64,000 nt of DNA from CAVTWD01 sp963738325 (GTDB lineage Bacteria > Actinomycetota > Acidimicrobiia > Acidimicrobiales > Ilumatobacteraceae). The position numbers and the translations under genes were made by a program. The stretch's first letter is position 1, and each line of letters opens with the position of its first letter. The notes beneath the pieces are model-generated. The model saw only the letters and a program-made list of their open reading frames with translations, was not told the origin of the DNA and did no database searches. Below, in pieces: positions 1-8,694 of this stretch. The stretch covers positions 248,001 to 312,000 of the forward strand of contig CAVTWD010000015.1 of NCBI GenBank assembly GCA_963738325.1, given 5' to 3'.

Positions 1-25
1 CGTGGCTTCGCACGAGTTCAGCCGG

Positions 26-1231
26 TCAGGACAGACGTTCGACGATCATCGCCATGCCCTGGCCGCCCCCGACGCACATGGTCTCGAGGCCGACCGTCCC
101 GTCGGTGCTCTCGAGGCCGTTCAGCAACGTGGTCATGATGCGGGCGCCGGTCATCCCGAAGGGATGCCCGAGGGCGATGGCACCGCCGTGCACGTTGAGC
201 TTGTTCCAGGTGATGCCCAGGTGCTTCGCCGACGGGATCACCTGCGCGGCGAAGGCCTCGTTGATCTCGACGAGGTCGACGTCGTCGATGCTCATCCCGG
301 CACGGTCGAGAGCTTGGCGGGATGCTTCGATCGGCCCGAGGCCCATCACCTCCGGATCGAGGGCCGACACCCCCGATGCCACGATGCGGGCCAGCGGGGT
401 GATGCCGAGTTCGCGCGCCCGCGTGTCGCTCATCACCACCACGGCGGCCGCGCCGTCGTTCAGCGGGCAGGAGTTGCCCGCGGTGACCTCGCCGCCGGGG
501 CGGAAGGCGGGTTTCAGCTGCGCCAGCGCTTCCATGGTGGTGCCGCGGCGCGGGCCGTCGTCGGTGCTGACGATCGAGCCGTCGGGCATCGTGACCGGCA
601 CGATCTCGCGCTCGAAGAAGCCGTTGTCGATGGACGCCACCGCCCGTTCCTGGCTGAGGAGGGCGAACTCGTCCATGGACTGGCGGGACACGCCTTCGAG
701 CTCGCGAACGTTCTCCGCGGTCTGGCCCATGGCGATGTACACGTCGGGCAGACCCTCCGGCGGCGTCCATTTCGGGAGCCCGCCGAGCGCCCGCTCGGCC
801 GAGCGCTCGCGCGCGACGGCGAAGCGAGGGTTGACCGAGCCCGGGGTGTCGGACGCCCCGTTTCCGTAGCGGCTCACGCACTCGACGCCGGCGGCGACGA
901 ACGCGTGCCCCTCACCGGCGCGGATCGCGTGGGCGGCCATCCGGATCGTCTGCAGGCTGGAGGAGCAGTAGCGGTTCACCGTCACGCCGGGCACGTTGAG
1001 GTGGCACAGCAGCGAGACGACCCGGGCCACGTTGTGCCCCTGCTCGCCGGCGGGTGAGCCGCATCCCACCATCAGGTCGTCGAGCTCGTTGCGCGACAGG
1101 GCTTCCACCTTGTCGAGCGCCGTCGTCACCATCTGGGCCAGGAGATCGTCGGGGCGAATGTCCTTGAGCGAGCCCTTGAACGCTCGCCCGATCGGGCTGC
1201 GAGCAGTCGCGACGATGACGGCCTCGGGCAT
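26..1231 (-). CDS. Thiolase (acetyl-CoA C-acyltransferase)
   Basis: This is a full-length 401-residue thiolase. Such enzymes cleave 3-ketoacyl-CoA with CoA in beta-oxidation, or condense acyl-CoAs in reverse, in the cytosol. The acyl-accepting cysteine is C89 in the block NRYCSSSLQ. The C-terminal catalytic pair is H356 in GHPFG and C386 in CVGGGQG. The ATG at 1231 follows a strong GAGGAGGGG ribosome site. It resembles FadA/FadI-type degradative thiolases more than PHB thiolases, but chain-length preference cannot be read from sequence. No other beta-oxidation gene is adjacent; the nearest relevant gene is the acyl-CoA synthetase at 8.7 kb. The reading frame is intact. Confidence 0.93.
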   Translation of the reverse strand: MPEAVIVATARSPIGRAFKGSLKDIRPDDLLAQMVTTALDKVEALSRNELDDLMVGCGSPAGEQGHNVARVVSLLCHLNVPGVTVNRYCSSSLQTIRMAAHAIRAGEGHAFVAAGVECVSRYGNGASDTPGSVNPRFAVARERSAERALGGLPKWTPPEGLPDVYIAMGQTAENVRELEGVSRQSMDEFALLSQERAVASIDNGFFEREIVPVTMPDGSIVSTDDGPRRGTTMEALAQLKPAFRPGGEVTAGNSCPLNDGAAAVVVMSDTRARELGITPLARIVASGVSALDPEVMGLGPIEASRQALDRAGMSIDDVDLVEINEAFAAQVIPSAKHLGITWNKLNVHGGAIALGHPFGMTGARIMTTLLNGLESTDGTVGLETMCVGGGQGMAMIVERLS

Positions 1232-1315
1232 GTCCCCTCCTCAGGATGGCGCCGGTGTCGAGCCATCGTAGGCGCCGCTCCCGGCCGACCCATCCGGCTC
1301 AGCTGGCGGACGCGC

Positions 1316-1925
1316 TCAGCCCGGGGCGTCGACCCAGAGCTCGACGAGGTCCACGCCGACGTCGGCGAAGAGCCGGCGCACGAGCGGGAGGGACAGGCCG
1401 ATCACCGTCCCGGGATCTCCTTCGACCGCCTCGACGAAGGGGGCCGAGCGCCCGTCGAGGGTGAAGGCGCCGGCGACGCCGAGGGGCTCGCCCGAGGCCA
1501 CATAGGCGGCGACCTCCGCGTCGGTCACCATGCCGAAGCGCACGATGGTGCTCGTGGCAGCACTGGCGGACACGCCGCGAACGGTGTCGATGACGCAGTG
1601 GCCGGTGTGGAGGACTCCTTCGTGGCCGCGCATCCGCCGCCGAGCGCGCCGCGGCGTCGTCCGCTGAACGCGGCTTGCCCAGCGTCTCGCCGCCGATCTC
1701 GAACATCGAGTCGGCCGCGAGCACCAGCGCGTCACCGCGGCGTTGCGCCACCGCGGTGGCCTTGGCCTCCGCGACCCTGGTGACGAGCTCGGCCGTCGGG
1801 AGGTGGTCGTAGCCCTCCTCGCTCACGCCGCTCGCGGCCACCTCTGGATCGAGCCCCGCCATCCGGAGCTGGCGGAGGCGGGCCGGTGAGGCCGAGGCGA
1901 GGACGAGCCGGCGGCGGGGCGTCAT
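1316..1925 (-). CDS. maf: Maf-like nucleoside triphosphate pyrophosphatase, one frameshift
   Basis: The N-terminal half carries the Maf signature LVLASASPARLRQL and the block VLAADSMFEI. The C-terminal half, in another frame, carries HTGHCVIDTVRG and ends near VELWVDAPG. Joined, they give a protein of about 202 residues, the normal Maf length. Maf proteins hydrolyse non-canonical or pyrimidine NTPs. The frame changes near 1640, and the span is one base over a multiple of three. The ATG start overlaps the stop of the upstream deacetylase gene by ATGA, so the two are probably translationally coupled. Whether the shift is a sequence error or a real lesion is not decidable here; error is more likely. 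Confidence 0.85.
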
Positions 1926-2638
1926 CCCGTCTCGACGACGAGAAAGGCCTCCGCGAAGCGGCCCTTCGGCAGCCCGAGCCGCTCGGCGGTGGCCGCGGAC
2001 CGCGCTCGCACCCGTTTCTCCATCGCGGCCGGGTCGGGATGCTGGCTCTCGTGGGCGAGCAAGGCCTGCATCTTCCGCTCGAGCTGATCGGTGGTGTCGA
2101 CGACCCGGTTCGGGTTCGGGGCCGCCATCAGCCAGAGCTCACGGACCGCCCACGGCTCGAGGCCGTCGGCCAACAGATCGGGGAAGGCGAAGGCGTTGCG
2201 ACTGTCCGGGTAGACGGCACAGATGGTGGCCTCGCCGGCGGCGAGGTGATCGGGGTGGCTCGTGCCGATGCGCTCGTAGTTCCGTTCGGGGCTCTGCGTC
2301 AGCACGCGGTCAGGGCGGACCTGGCGGATCACGCGGGCGATGTCCCCCCGCAGCTCGAGGGAGGCCTCGAGGCGCCCGTCCGGGTAGGCGAGGAAGACGA
2401 GGTCGTGCACACCGAGCACCTTGGCCGCGTCCGCCTGTTCCCGCCGCCGCATCCGCCCGATGTCACTGCGCGACACGGAGGGGTCGAAGCCCCCGGCATC
2501 GCCGTCGGTGACGATGCAGTACGTCACCTCGATGCCAGCGTCGGTCCACGCCGCGACCGTCCCGGCCGCGCCGAAGTCGACATCGTCGGGATGGGCCGTC
2601 ACGACGAGGGCCCTTTGCACCTCGGCCTCGTCGAGCAC
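1922..2638 (-). CDS. LmbE/PIG-L family deacetylase
   Basis: This intact protein has 238 residues. The zinc-site motif AHPDD lies at residues 15-19 and the second metal motif SHPDH lies near residue 130, as in the LmbE/PIG-L superfamily. Members deacetylate N-acetylglucosaminyl compounds, for example MshB and Mca in mycothiol metabolism. The sequence fits the general family better than a clear MshB or Mca, so the substrate is left open. A GTG start at 2638 is used. Its stop overlaps the Maf start (ATGA at 1922-1925). The divergent nucleoside hydrolase begins only 32 bases away, so the two promoters must be very compact. Confidence 0.85.
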   Translation of the reverse strand: MLDEAEVQRALVVTAHPDDVDFGAAGTVAAWTDAGIEVTYCIVTDGDAGGFDPSVSRSDIGRMRRREQADAAKVLGVHDLVFLAYPDGRLEASLELRGDIARVIRQVRPDRVLTQSPERNYERIGTSHPDHLAAGEATICAVYPDSRNAFAFPDLLADGLEPWAVRELWLMAAPNPNRVVDTTDQLERKMQALLAHESQHPDPAAMEKRVRARSAATAERLGLPKGRFAEAFLVVETG

Positions 2639-2670
2639 GGCCTCAGGCTATCGGCGTCATCATTGGGTGG

Positions 2671-3552
2671 ATGACCCTGGCCTGCGTGGTCGACACCGAC
2701 GTGGGCACCAACGTCGACGATGCGCTGGCGCTCGCCTACGCCGCCACCCACCCGGACATCGAGTTGCTCGGGGTGACGACCGTGTCCGGTGACGCGATTG
2801 CCAGAGCCCGTCTTGCCGCCTCCCTCCTCCGGGTGGCGGGGCACGTTGGGGTGGAGGTGGCGGCGGGTGCGAGCGGCGGCCATCCCGACGCATGGTCGGG
2901 CGCGAAGGCGAGGGCATGCCCGACGGCTGGCCGCGAGAGCGGATCTCCGAGCGCCGCGCCGACGCGGTGCTCTGCCGTGAAGGCGCCAGCGTCGTGGCGC
3001 TGGGACCGCTCACCAACGTGGCCGTGGCGCTCCGCTCCGCGCCCCCGCCCGCCTCGTCGTCATGGGCGGGCTGTTCCCGACGCCAGACCTGCCCGACTTG
3101 CGGCCTGAGCGCGACCACAACCTCCGCTGTGATCCGGCCGCCGCCCTCGCCGTCCTCGAGACAGACGTGCCAACCCTGCTCGTCCCGTGCGACGTCACCT
3201 TCCGCACCTGGCTGCGCCCGACCCACCTCGCGGAACTCCGGGCGGGCGGCGCGTGGGGCAGCTCCTGGCCCGGCTCATCGACGCCTGGATCCCGATGCGC
3301 CGCCATGCCGTGGCGGGAGGGCCCTCCGAGGGGCGAGTCGCGTTCCTGCACGATCCCCTGGCGATGGCCGAGCGCGCTCGACCCGCCCTTCGTGCGGACC
3401 GACCGCCTACCGGTCGCCGTCACGGCGGCGAGGGGGTGGTGACGACCAGTGTCGACCCGGACCGTGGTCGCGAGATGGACGTCGTGCGCGAGGTCGATCC
3501 CGAGGCCCTGGCCGACCACTGGCTGGCCACCGTTCTCGCCGGCTCGGCCTGA
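2671..3552 (+). CDS. Inosine-uridine-type nucleoside hydrolase, about three frameshifts
   Basis: The N-terminus reads VDTDVGTNVDDALALAYA, an unusual version of the calcium-binding DTDxGxDDAxAL motif of nucleoside hydrolases. It is followed by IELLGVTTVSGD. Other family blocks appear in successive frames: VVALGPLTNVAVAL, then VMGGLFP and LLVPCDVTF, then FLHDPLAMAE near the C-terminus. Joined, the product is about 293 residues, a normal length. The enzyme would hydrolyse the N-glycosidic bond of a ribonucleoside in salvage. The frame changes near 2890, 3060 and 3250. The inserted residues between the DVG and DD parts of the metal motif deserve checking, because they may be real. Confidence 0.78.
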
Positions 3553-3579
3553 TGGCTGGCGCGGCCGCTCGCCTCGTTC

Positions 3580-3619
3580 ATGCGGGTCAATGCGCGCGTA
3601 TCTGCGCGATGTGACACGC
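3580..3619 (+). repeat. 40-bp dispersed repeat, copy 1
   Basis: This 40-base segment lies between the nucleoside hydrolase and the P450 gene. It recurs in inverse orientation at 8529-8568, matching at 35 of 40 positions. Both copies begin ATGCGGGTC, have a GCGCGCG/CGCGCG core and end TGTGACACGC. Both sit in intergenic DNA. The function is unknown; a mobile repeat or a regulator site are possible. Confidence 0.7.
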
Positions 3620-3681
3620 CTGAATGGAAGGTGCCGGCACGGGGCGGGCTGCACCGGTGCGCGGGCGCTACCGTCGCCATC

Positions 3682-4953
3682 GTGGAGCCGCCCGACGTCC
3701 CGCTCGCTGACATCGACCTCTCGTCGTTCGACTTCTGGCTGGAACCGGAAGTGCGGCGAGACGCCGCCTTCCGAACCCTGCGTAACACATCGCCGGTGCA
3801 CTGGTGCGAGGGGTTCACGCCCCTCGACGGCGCGTTCCCGACCGATGGCCGCGGCTACTGGTCGCTCACCAGGTACGACGACATCTGGCACGCCAGCCGC
3901 AACCCGCGCTCTTCTGCAGCAGCCGGGGCGGGGTGAACATCAGCGACATGCCTCCCGAGATCGCAGAGTTCTTCGGCTCGATGATCGCCATGGACGACCC
4001 GAAGCACGCCCGGCTGCGCGGCGATCGTGCAGAAGGGGTTCACCCCCACGGATGATCGACCAGGTCGAGGGCTACGTCCGACCGAAGGCAGCGAGGATCC
4101 TCGACGAGCTCGTCGAGAAGTACCCGGACGGCGAGTGCGACTTCGTGGAGGAGGTGGCGGCGCCGCTCCCGCTGCAGATCATCTGCGAGATGATGGGGAT
4201 CCCCGAGAGCGACGAGCAGCAGGTCTTCGCCTGGACCAACGTCATCCTCGGCGTGGGCGATCCCGACTACGCTCCGACGTTCGATCAGCTCATGACCACG
4301 AGCATGGAGATCAACCAGTACGCGCTCGACCTCGGCACGGATCGCCTCGCTCACCCTCGCGACGACATCACCTCGACGCTCATGCACGCTGAGCTCGACG
4401 GGGACCGGCTCACCACCCAGGAGTTCGCCAGCTTCTTCATCCTGCTCGTCGTGGCCGGGCAACGAGACGACCCGCAACGCCATCTCATGGGGCATGAAGG
4501 CGCTGACCGACCACCCCGACGCAGCGGGAGATCTGGTGGGACGACTACCGCCGGGTCGACCAAGTCGGCCGTCGAGGAGATCGTGCGGTGGGCGACCCCG
4601 GTGATCCACTTCCGGCGCACGGCCACCGCCGACACCCAGATCCGAGGCGTGCCCATCAAGGAAGGCGACAAGGTCGTGCTACTGGTACTGCTCGGCCAAT
4701 CGCGACGACGACGTCTTCGCTGACCCGTTCACGTTCGACGTCCGCCGTGATCCGAACCCACACGTGGGATATCGGCGCGGGCGGTCCGCATTTCTGCCTC
4801 GGCGCCAACCTGGCTCGTCGCGAGATCACAGTGATGTTCGACGAGATCCACCGCCGCCTGCCCGACCTCCGGGTGACGGGCGAGCCCGACCGCTTGCAGA
4901 GCTCGTTCATCCACGGGATCAAGCGCATGCCGTGCGCGTGGAAAGGCCTGTGA
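3682..4953 (+). CDS. Cytochrome P450, several frameshifts
   Basis: Pieces in different frames assemble into a complete P450 of about 420 residues. The haem-binding block near the C-terminus reads GAGGPHFCLGANLARRE, with the axial cysteine in HFCLG. The I-helix region, read across a frameshift, gives VAGNETTRNAISWGMKAL, with the oxygen-activating acid and threonines. The segment with WATPVIHFRRTA is the usual region before the beta sheet. The style resembles actinobacterial CYP125/CYP142-type sterol or fatty-acid hydroxylases, but family assignment needs a search. A GTG at 3682 is the likely start. Frames change near 3910, 4030, 4465, 4530, 4690 and 4760. No ferredoxin or ferredoxin reductase is adjacent. 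Confidence 0.85.
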
Positions 4954-5020
4954 GCCGGTTGAGGCGCGGCTGCGGTCGCGCCGTCCCCCACTCGCCCGCC
5001 CCGCCCGCGTAGCTCCAGCC

Positions 5021-6544
5021 GTGGAACCCACATGGTGGCAGACGGCGGTCGTCTACCAGATCTACCCGCGTTCCTTCGCCGACGGCGACGGCGACGGCGT
5101 GGGCGATCTGGCCGGGATCCGCGCCCACTTGGACCACTTGGCCTGGCTCGGCGTCGACGCCATCTGGCTGTCGCCCTTCTTCCCTTCGCCGATGAAGGAC
5201 TTCGGCTACGACGTGAGCGGCTACCGCGACGTCGACCCGGTCTTCGGCACCTTGGCCGACTTCGACGCCCTCGTCGCCGAGGCCCACGCCCTCGGCATCA
5301 AGGTGCTCATCGACTTCGTGTTGAACCACACCTCTGATCAGCACCCGTGGTTCGTGGCGTCGCGCTCGTCGCGGGACGACCCGAAGCGTGACTGGTACCA
5401 CTGGCGCGACGGCGGGCCAGATGGCAGACCGCCGAACGACTGGCAAGCCACCTTCGTCGGCGGTTCGGCGTGGGAGCACGACGACGGCACCCACCAGTGG
5501 TACGTCCACCTCTTCCTCCCGGAGCAACCCGATCTGAACTGGGCCAACGCCGAGGTCGTCGAGGCCATGCACGACGTGATGCGCTTCTGGCTGGCGAGGG
5601 GAGTGGATGGCTTCCGGCTCGACGCCGTCCAGTGTCTCGGCAAGGACCCGGACTTCCCGGACACGCCCGAGACAGAGGCGGCGTCGTGGCCGCGCTCGTG
5701 AACGACGACGTGCGCACGCACGAGTACCTGCGGGGCCTGCGGCGAGTGGTGGCGGACACGCCCGGCGAGCCCGTGCTCCTCGGTGAGGTGTACCTCCTCG
5801 ACACGGCCAAGGTGGCCCGCTACTACGGACGCGCCGACGAGCTCCACCTCGCCTTCAACTTCCCCGCCTTGCGGGCTCCCTGGGACGCAACCGCCTGGCG
5901 ACACGAGATCGAGCGGGCCGCCAGCCTGTTCGATCCGATCGGCGCCTGGCCGACGTGGGTGCTCTCAAACCACGACCACCCTCGTCACGCCACCCGCTAC
6001 GGCAACGAAGCGCGGGCCCGGGCGGCGGCCGTGCTGCTCCTCACCCTGCGAGGTACGCCGTTCCTCTACCAGGGCGAGGAGCTGGGCCTCGCGGATGCGG
6101 TCGTGCCCGCCGAGCACGTCGTCGACCCTGGCGGCCGCGACGGATGCCGGGCGCCGATCCCCTGGATGCCGGAGCCGCCGCACGGATGGTCCGGCGCCGA
6201 GCCCTGGCTGCCGTTCCCGCCCGATTGCGCCACCGCGCGCCGTCGACGCGGAGCGGAACGACCCTTCCTCCGTCCTCCACCTGTACCACCGCCTCCTGGC
6301 CGCTCGCCGCACCTCGCTGGCGCTACGCCACGGCCTCCTCGAACTGCTCGACGCCCCCGCGGGGGTGCTGGGCTACGAGCGCGCCGACGGCGACGACCGG
6401 CGCGTGGTGCTCATCAACTTCACCGAGCAGCCGGTGGGCGGCCTTGCCCCAACGGGCACCGTTGAGGTGGCGAGCGACGGCCGGGGCGAGGGCGCCGCGT
6501 TCAGCGGCACCCTCGGCCCCGACCAGGCCGTCCTGCTTCGTTGA
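5021..6544 (+). CDS. GH13 alpha-glucosidase, two frameshifts
   Basis: This is a family GH13 glucosidase of about 507 residues, acting on alpha-glucosidic bonds of short glucans or disaccharides. Conserved regions are visible: DFVLNHTS at residues 98-105, GFRLDAV with nucleophile D201, LLGEVY with the acid/base glutamate in the second frame, and LSNHDHPR with the transition-state aspartate. The start VVYQIYPRSFADGDGDGVGDL is typical of oligo-1,6-glucosidase, alpha-glucosidase and trehalulose-type enzymes. Frames change near 5690 and near 6235. The GTG at 5021 is chosen because WWQTAVVYQIYPRSF follows directly. No sugar transporter is next to it. Confidence 0.88.
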
Positions 6545-6559
6545 GGTGGCGAGCGACGG
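6460..6559 (+). repeat. Pair of 21-bp direct repeats at the 3' end of the GH13 gene
   Basis: A 21-base sequence (CGTTGAGGTGG followed by CGAGCGACGG) occurs at 6460-6480 and again at 6539-6559. The second copy covers the glucosidase stop codon. The copies are identical and 79 bases apart, which suggests a small local duplication. Confidence 0.75.
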
Positions 6560-6580
6560 TCCGTGTCGCCCCGCCGGCGG

Positions 6581-8401
6581 TCAGTGCTTCTGGATCGCAC
6601 TCCACAAGTCGTTGACCCGTGCGTCTCGCGTCGGGTGACCGTTGGTGTCGTGCAACGGCCGCAATCCGAAGCGGTGCTCGATCGTGGAGAGGATCGATGT
6701 CGTGTCGTACTCGTCGTGGCTGACCCCTGAGCGACGGATGGTCGGCGCGATCAACAGGGCGGGGATCCGTGTGCCCGGCCCGAAGCTGTCGTGCGGTCCG
6801 GGTTGGCCAGCGGTCCCGGGGGGCGAGACATGGTCCCACTGCCCGCCGAACTCGTCGTAGGTGACGATGATCAGGGTGTCTTTGGCGTTCGGCCCCCCGT
6901 CGATGGCCTTGATCAGGTCGACGAGGTGGTTGCTGCCGGTCGGCAGGCTGGCATAGCCAGGGTGCTCGTTCTCCTCGCCGAGGGGCTTGACGAAGCTGAC
7001 GGCGGGGAGCTGTCCGGCGTGCGCGTCGGCCAGGAACTGCTGTTCGTCCTTGAGATGGTCGAGGCGGCCCTGCGTGCCGTCGGCGTAGTTCTTGAAGTAG
7101 CTGAACGGCTGGTGGTGGAACTGGAAGAGGGCGTCAGGGCAGTTCGGGAAGGCTTCCGCGCTCGGGATGACCTCGCCTGGCGGCAGGACACACGTCCCCG
7201 TCGATGTATTGGTGGGACCGTTGGTCCAACCCTTGCCCAGGGGGTGCATCGCGTCGCGACCGTTGTTGCCGGCGGCGTTGTCCCAGCCACCCGAGTACCA
7301 GACCCACGAGATGCCTTTGGCGCTGAGATCGGCGCCGATGTTGTCGCTGGTGAGCAACGGCAGGCGCTTGCCGATCACCGTGCCGGGCGCATACGGCTGG
7401 CTGAACGGCTGGATCGTGTTCACGGCGTAGTCACCGCACAGCGTGCCCGCAGGTGCCGGCGCGGCCCCCGTGTAGCTCGAGTGGCACGCACCGTTGGCGG
7501 CCGCCTCGGTCAACTGGTTGTCCTTGACCGTCGTGCCGGCAGGCGTCGGCGTGTACAGCGGGTAGGTGTTCGGGAAGCCGTTGGCGTCGACCACCGAGTG
7601 GAGGTCGCAGTCGTTCGTGCCCGTGTCGCAGCCCGTCTGGACGCCACTCGCGTCGGCGTCCACGAAGATCGGCGCCTGCGCGGAGACGAGCGCCTGGTGG
7701 TTCAGGAACGAGCCGCCGAACGCGCCCTGGAAGAAGTCGTCGGCGATCACGTACCTCGGCGCGCCCGCCGAGTGCAGGTACGCGTAGATCGGGAGCTTCG
7801 TCGTGTCGTAATTGCCCATGGTCAGGCCGACGGCGTCACTCCCCTGCACGTACCGGTCCTGCTGCCCGTCGTCGAGCTGGTACTGCTCCTGGTAGAAGCG
7901 GTGCACCAGGTCTTCGGTGCACCCGCCGGGCAGTCCGTTTCCCTTGCCGATGCCCTGCGCGGCGAACTGCCCCGGCGCGGGACACGTCGTGTCGGTCGGG
8001 GCGATGTAGGTGTCGATGCTGAACGGCAGGTTGGTGAAGTGGCTCTGGCCCACAGCGGTCTGGGCCTCGTCGTGGCAGCGGTCGGTCAAGGGCGGGACGG
8101 TGAGGTTCACGTCGTTCTGCAAGAGGCACGTGTACGGCGCGCCGTCCTGGCCCACCTGGACCGTGTGGGCGAGGTCGGCTTGCGGCAGCCCGTTGACGTG
8201 TTCGCCGTTCACCGAGCCCCACAGGCCGTACAGGTTGTCGAAGGAATGGTTCTCCTCGTAGATCACCACGATGTGCTTGATCTGCCCCTGGCCGCCATTC
8301 GGGCCGCTCCCGCCGCCTGCGAGCGCCGGCAGGGACCACGCCGCGAGGCCCACCCCTGCCAAGGCGAGGGCCGCGCCCGTGAGAAGACTGCGTCGTCGCA
8401 T
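6581..8401 (-). CDS. Secreted phosphoesterase, phospholipase C/acid phosphatase family
   Basis: This intact protein has 606 residues. It begins with a twin-arginine-like export signal (MRRRSLLTGAALALAG) and a cleavable hydrophobic stretch up to about residue 28. The metal-site block IKHIVVIYEENHSFDNLYG follows immediately, as in the bacterial phosphoesterase family PF04185 (phospholipase C, AcpA). The C-terminal half has IIVTYDEFGGQWDHVSPPG and TRIPALLIAP, which carry further metal ligands. It would act outside the membrane on phosphodiesters or phosphomonoesters. It is longer than mycobacterial PlcA-type enzymes of about 510 residues. It is transcribed alone, after the repeat-rich gap at 8402-8694. 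Confidence 0.88.
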   Translation of the reverse strand: MRRRSLLTGAALALAGVGLAAWSLPALAGGGSGPNGGQGQIKHIVVIYEENHSFDNLYGLWGSVNGEHVNGLPQADLAHTVQVGQDGAPYTCLLQNDVNLTVPPLTDRCHDEAQTAVGQSHFTNLPFSIDTYIAPTDTTCPAPGQFAAQGIGKGNGLPGGCTEDLVHRFYQEQYQLDDGQQDRYVQGSDAVGLTMGNYDTTKLPIYAYLHSAGAPRYVIADDFFQGAFGGSFLNHQALVSAQAPIFVDADASGVQTGCDTGTNDCDLHSVVDANGFPNTYPLYTPTPAGTTVKDNQLTEAAANGACHSSYTGAAPAPAGTLCGDYAVNTIQPFSQPYAPGTVIGKRLPLLTSDNIGADLSAKGISWVWYSGGWDNAAGNNGRDAMHPLGKGWTNGPTNTSTGTCVLPPGEVIPSAEAFPNCPDALFQFHHQPFSYFKNYADGTQGRLDHLKDEQQFLADAHAGQLPAVSFVKPLGEENEHPGYASLPTGSNHLVDLIKAIDGGPNAKDTLIIVTYDEFGGQWDHVSPPGTAGQPGPHDSFGPGTRIPALLIAPTIRRSGVSHDEYDTTSILSTIEHRFGLRPLHDTNGHPTRDARVNDLWSAIQKH

Positions 8402-8490
8402 GTTCCTCCCTCCATGGATGGTGAGCGCAGGCTAGGACCGTCCCGTGAACCGCCGCTGAAGGACCTGGGAACATTGGGTGGCGCGCGGAC

Positions 8491-8520
8491 CCGTGGCGAT
8501 TCGCCGGCGAATCGCCACGG
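8491..8520. repeat. 30-bp perfect palindrome
   Basis: The 15 bases CCGTGGCGATTCGCC are followed directly by their exact reverse complement. The site lies about 90 bases upstream of the secreted phosphoesterase start and could be an operator, a DNA-bending site or a repeat element. A related, imperfect run with two GGCGATTCG words is at 42149-42168. Confidence 0.85.
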
Positions 8521-8528
8521 CCGTTCTT

Positions 8529-8568
8529 GCGTGTCACAACGCGCGGATGCGCGCGGATCGACCCGCAT
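8529..8568 (-). repeat. 40-bp dispersed repeat, copy 2
   Basis: This is the inverse copy of the element at 3580-3619, with 5 differences in 40 bases. It sits 9 bases after the 30-bp palindrome in the gap between the acyl-CoA synthetase and phosphoesterase genes. Confidence 0.7.
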
Positions 8569-8573
8569 GCGCT

Positions 8574-8688
8574 TTCCGGCCGGGGTTGGGGGCTGGGACC
8601 CGGCGGCTTCCCGGCCGGGGCTGGCGGCCGGCGGCTTCCGGGTGGGATTGGGGGCTGGCGCTTCCGGACGGGGTTGGCGGCTGGCGAC
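8574..8688. repeat. Four degenerate GC-rich tandem units
   Basis: Four units begin with TTCCGG or TTCCCGG at about 8574, 8608, 8636 and 8662. They share a core like CGGGGTTGGGGGCTGGCG. Lengths are 26-34 bases with drift between copies. They end just before the acyl-CoA synthetase stop codon. With the palindrome and dispersed repeat they fill the 293-base gap at 8402-8694, in which I see no gene. Confidence 0.65.
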
Positions 8689-8694
8689 GCCGAC

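Noticed and set aside
1..25. End of an upstream gene
   Set aside because: Twenty-five bases are too few to support any call.
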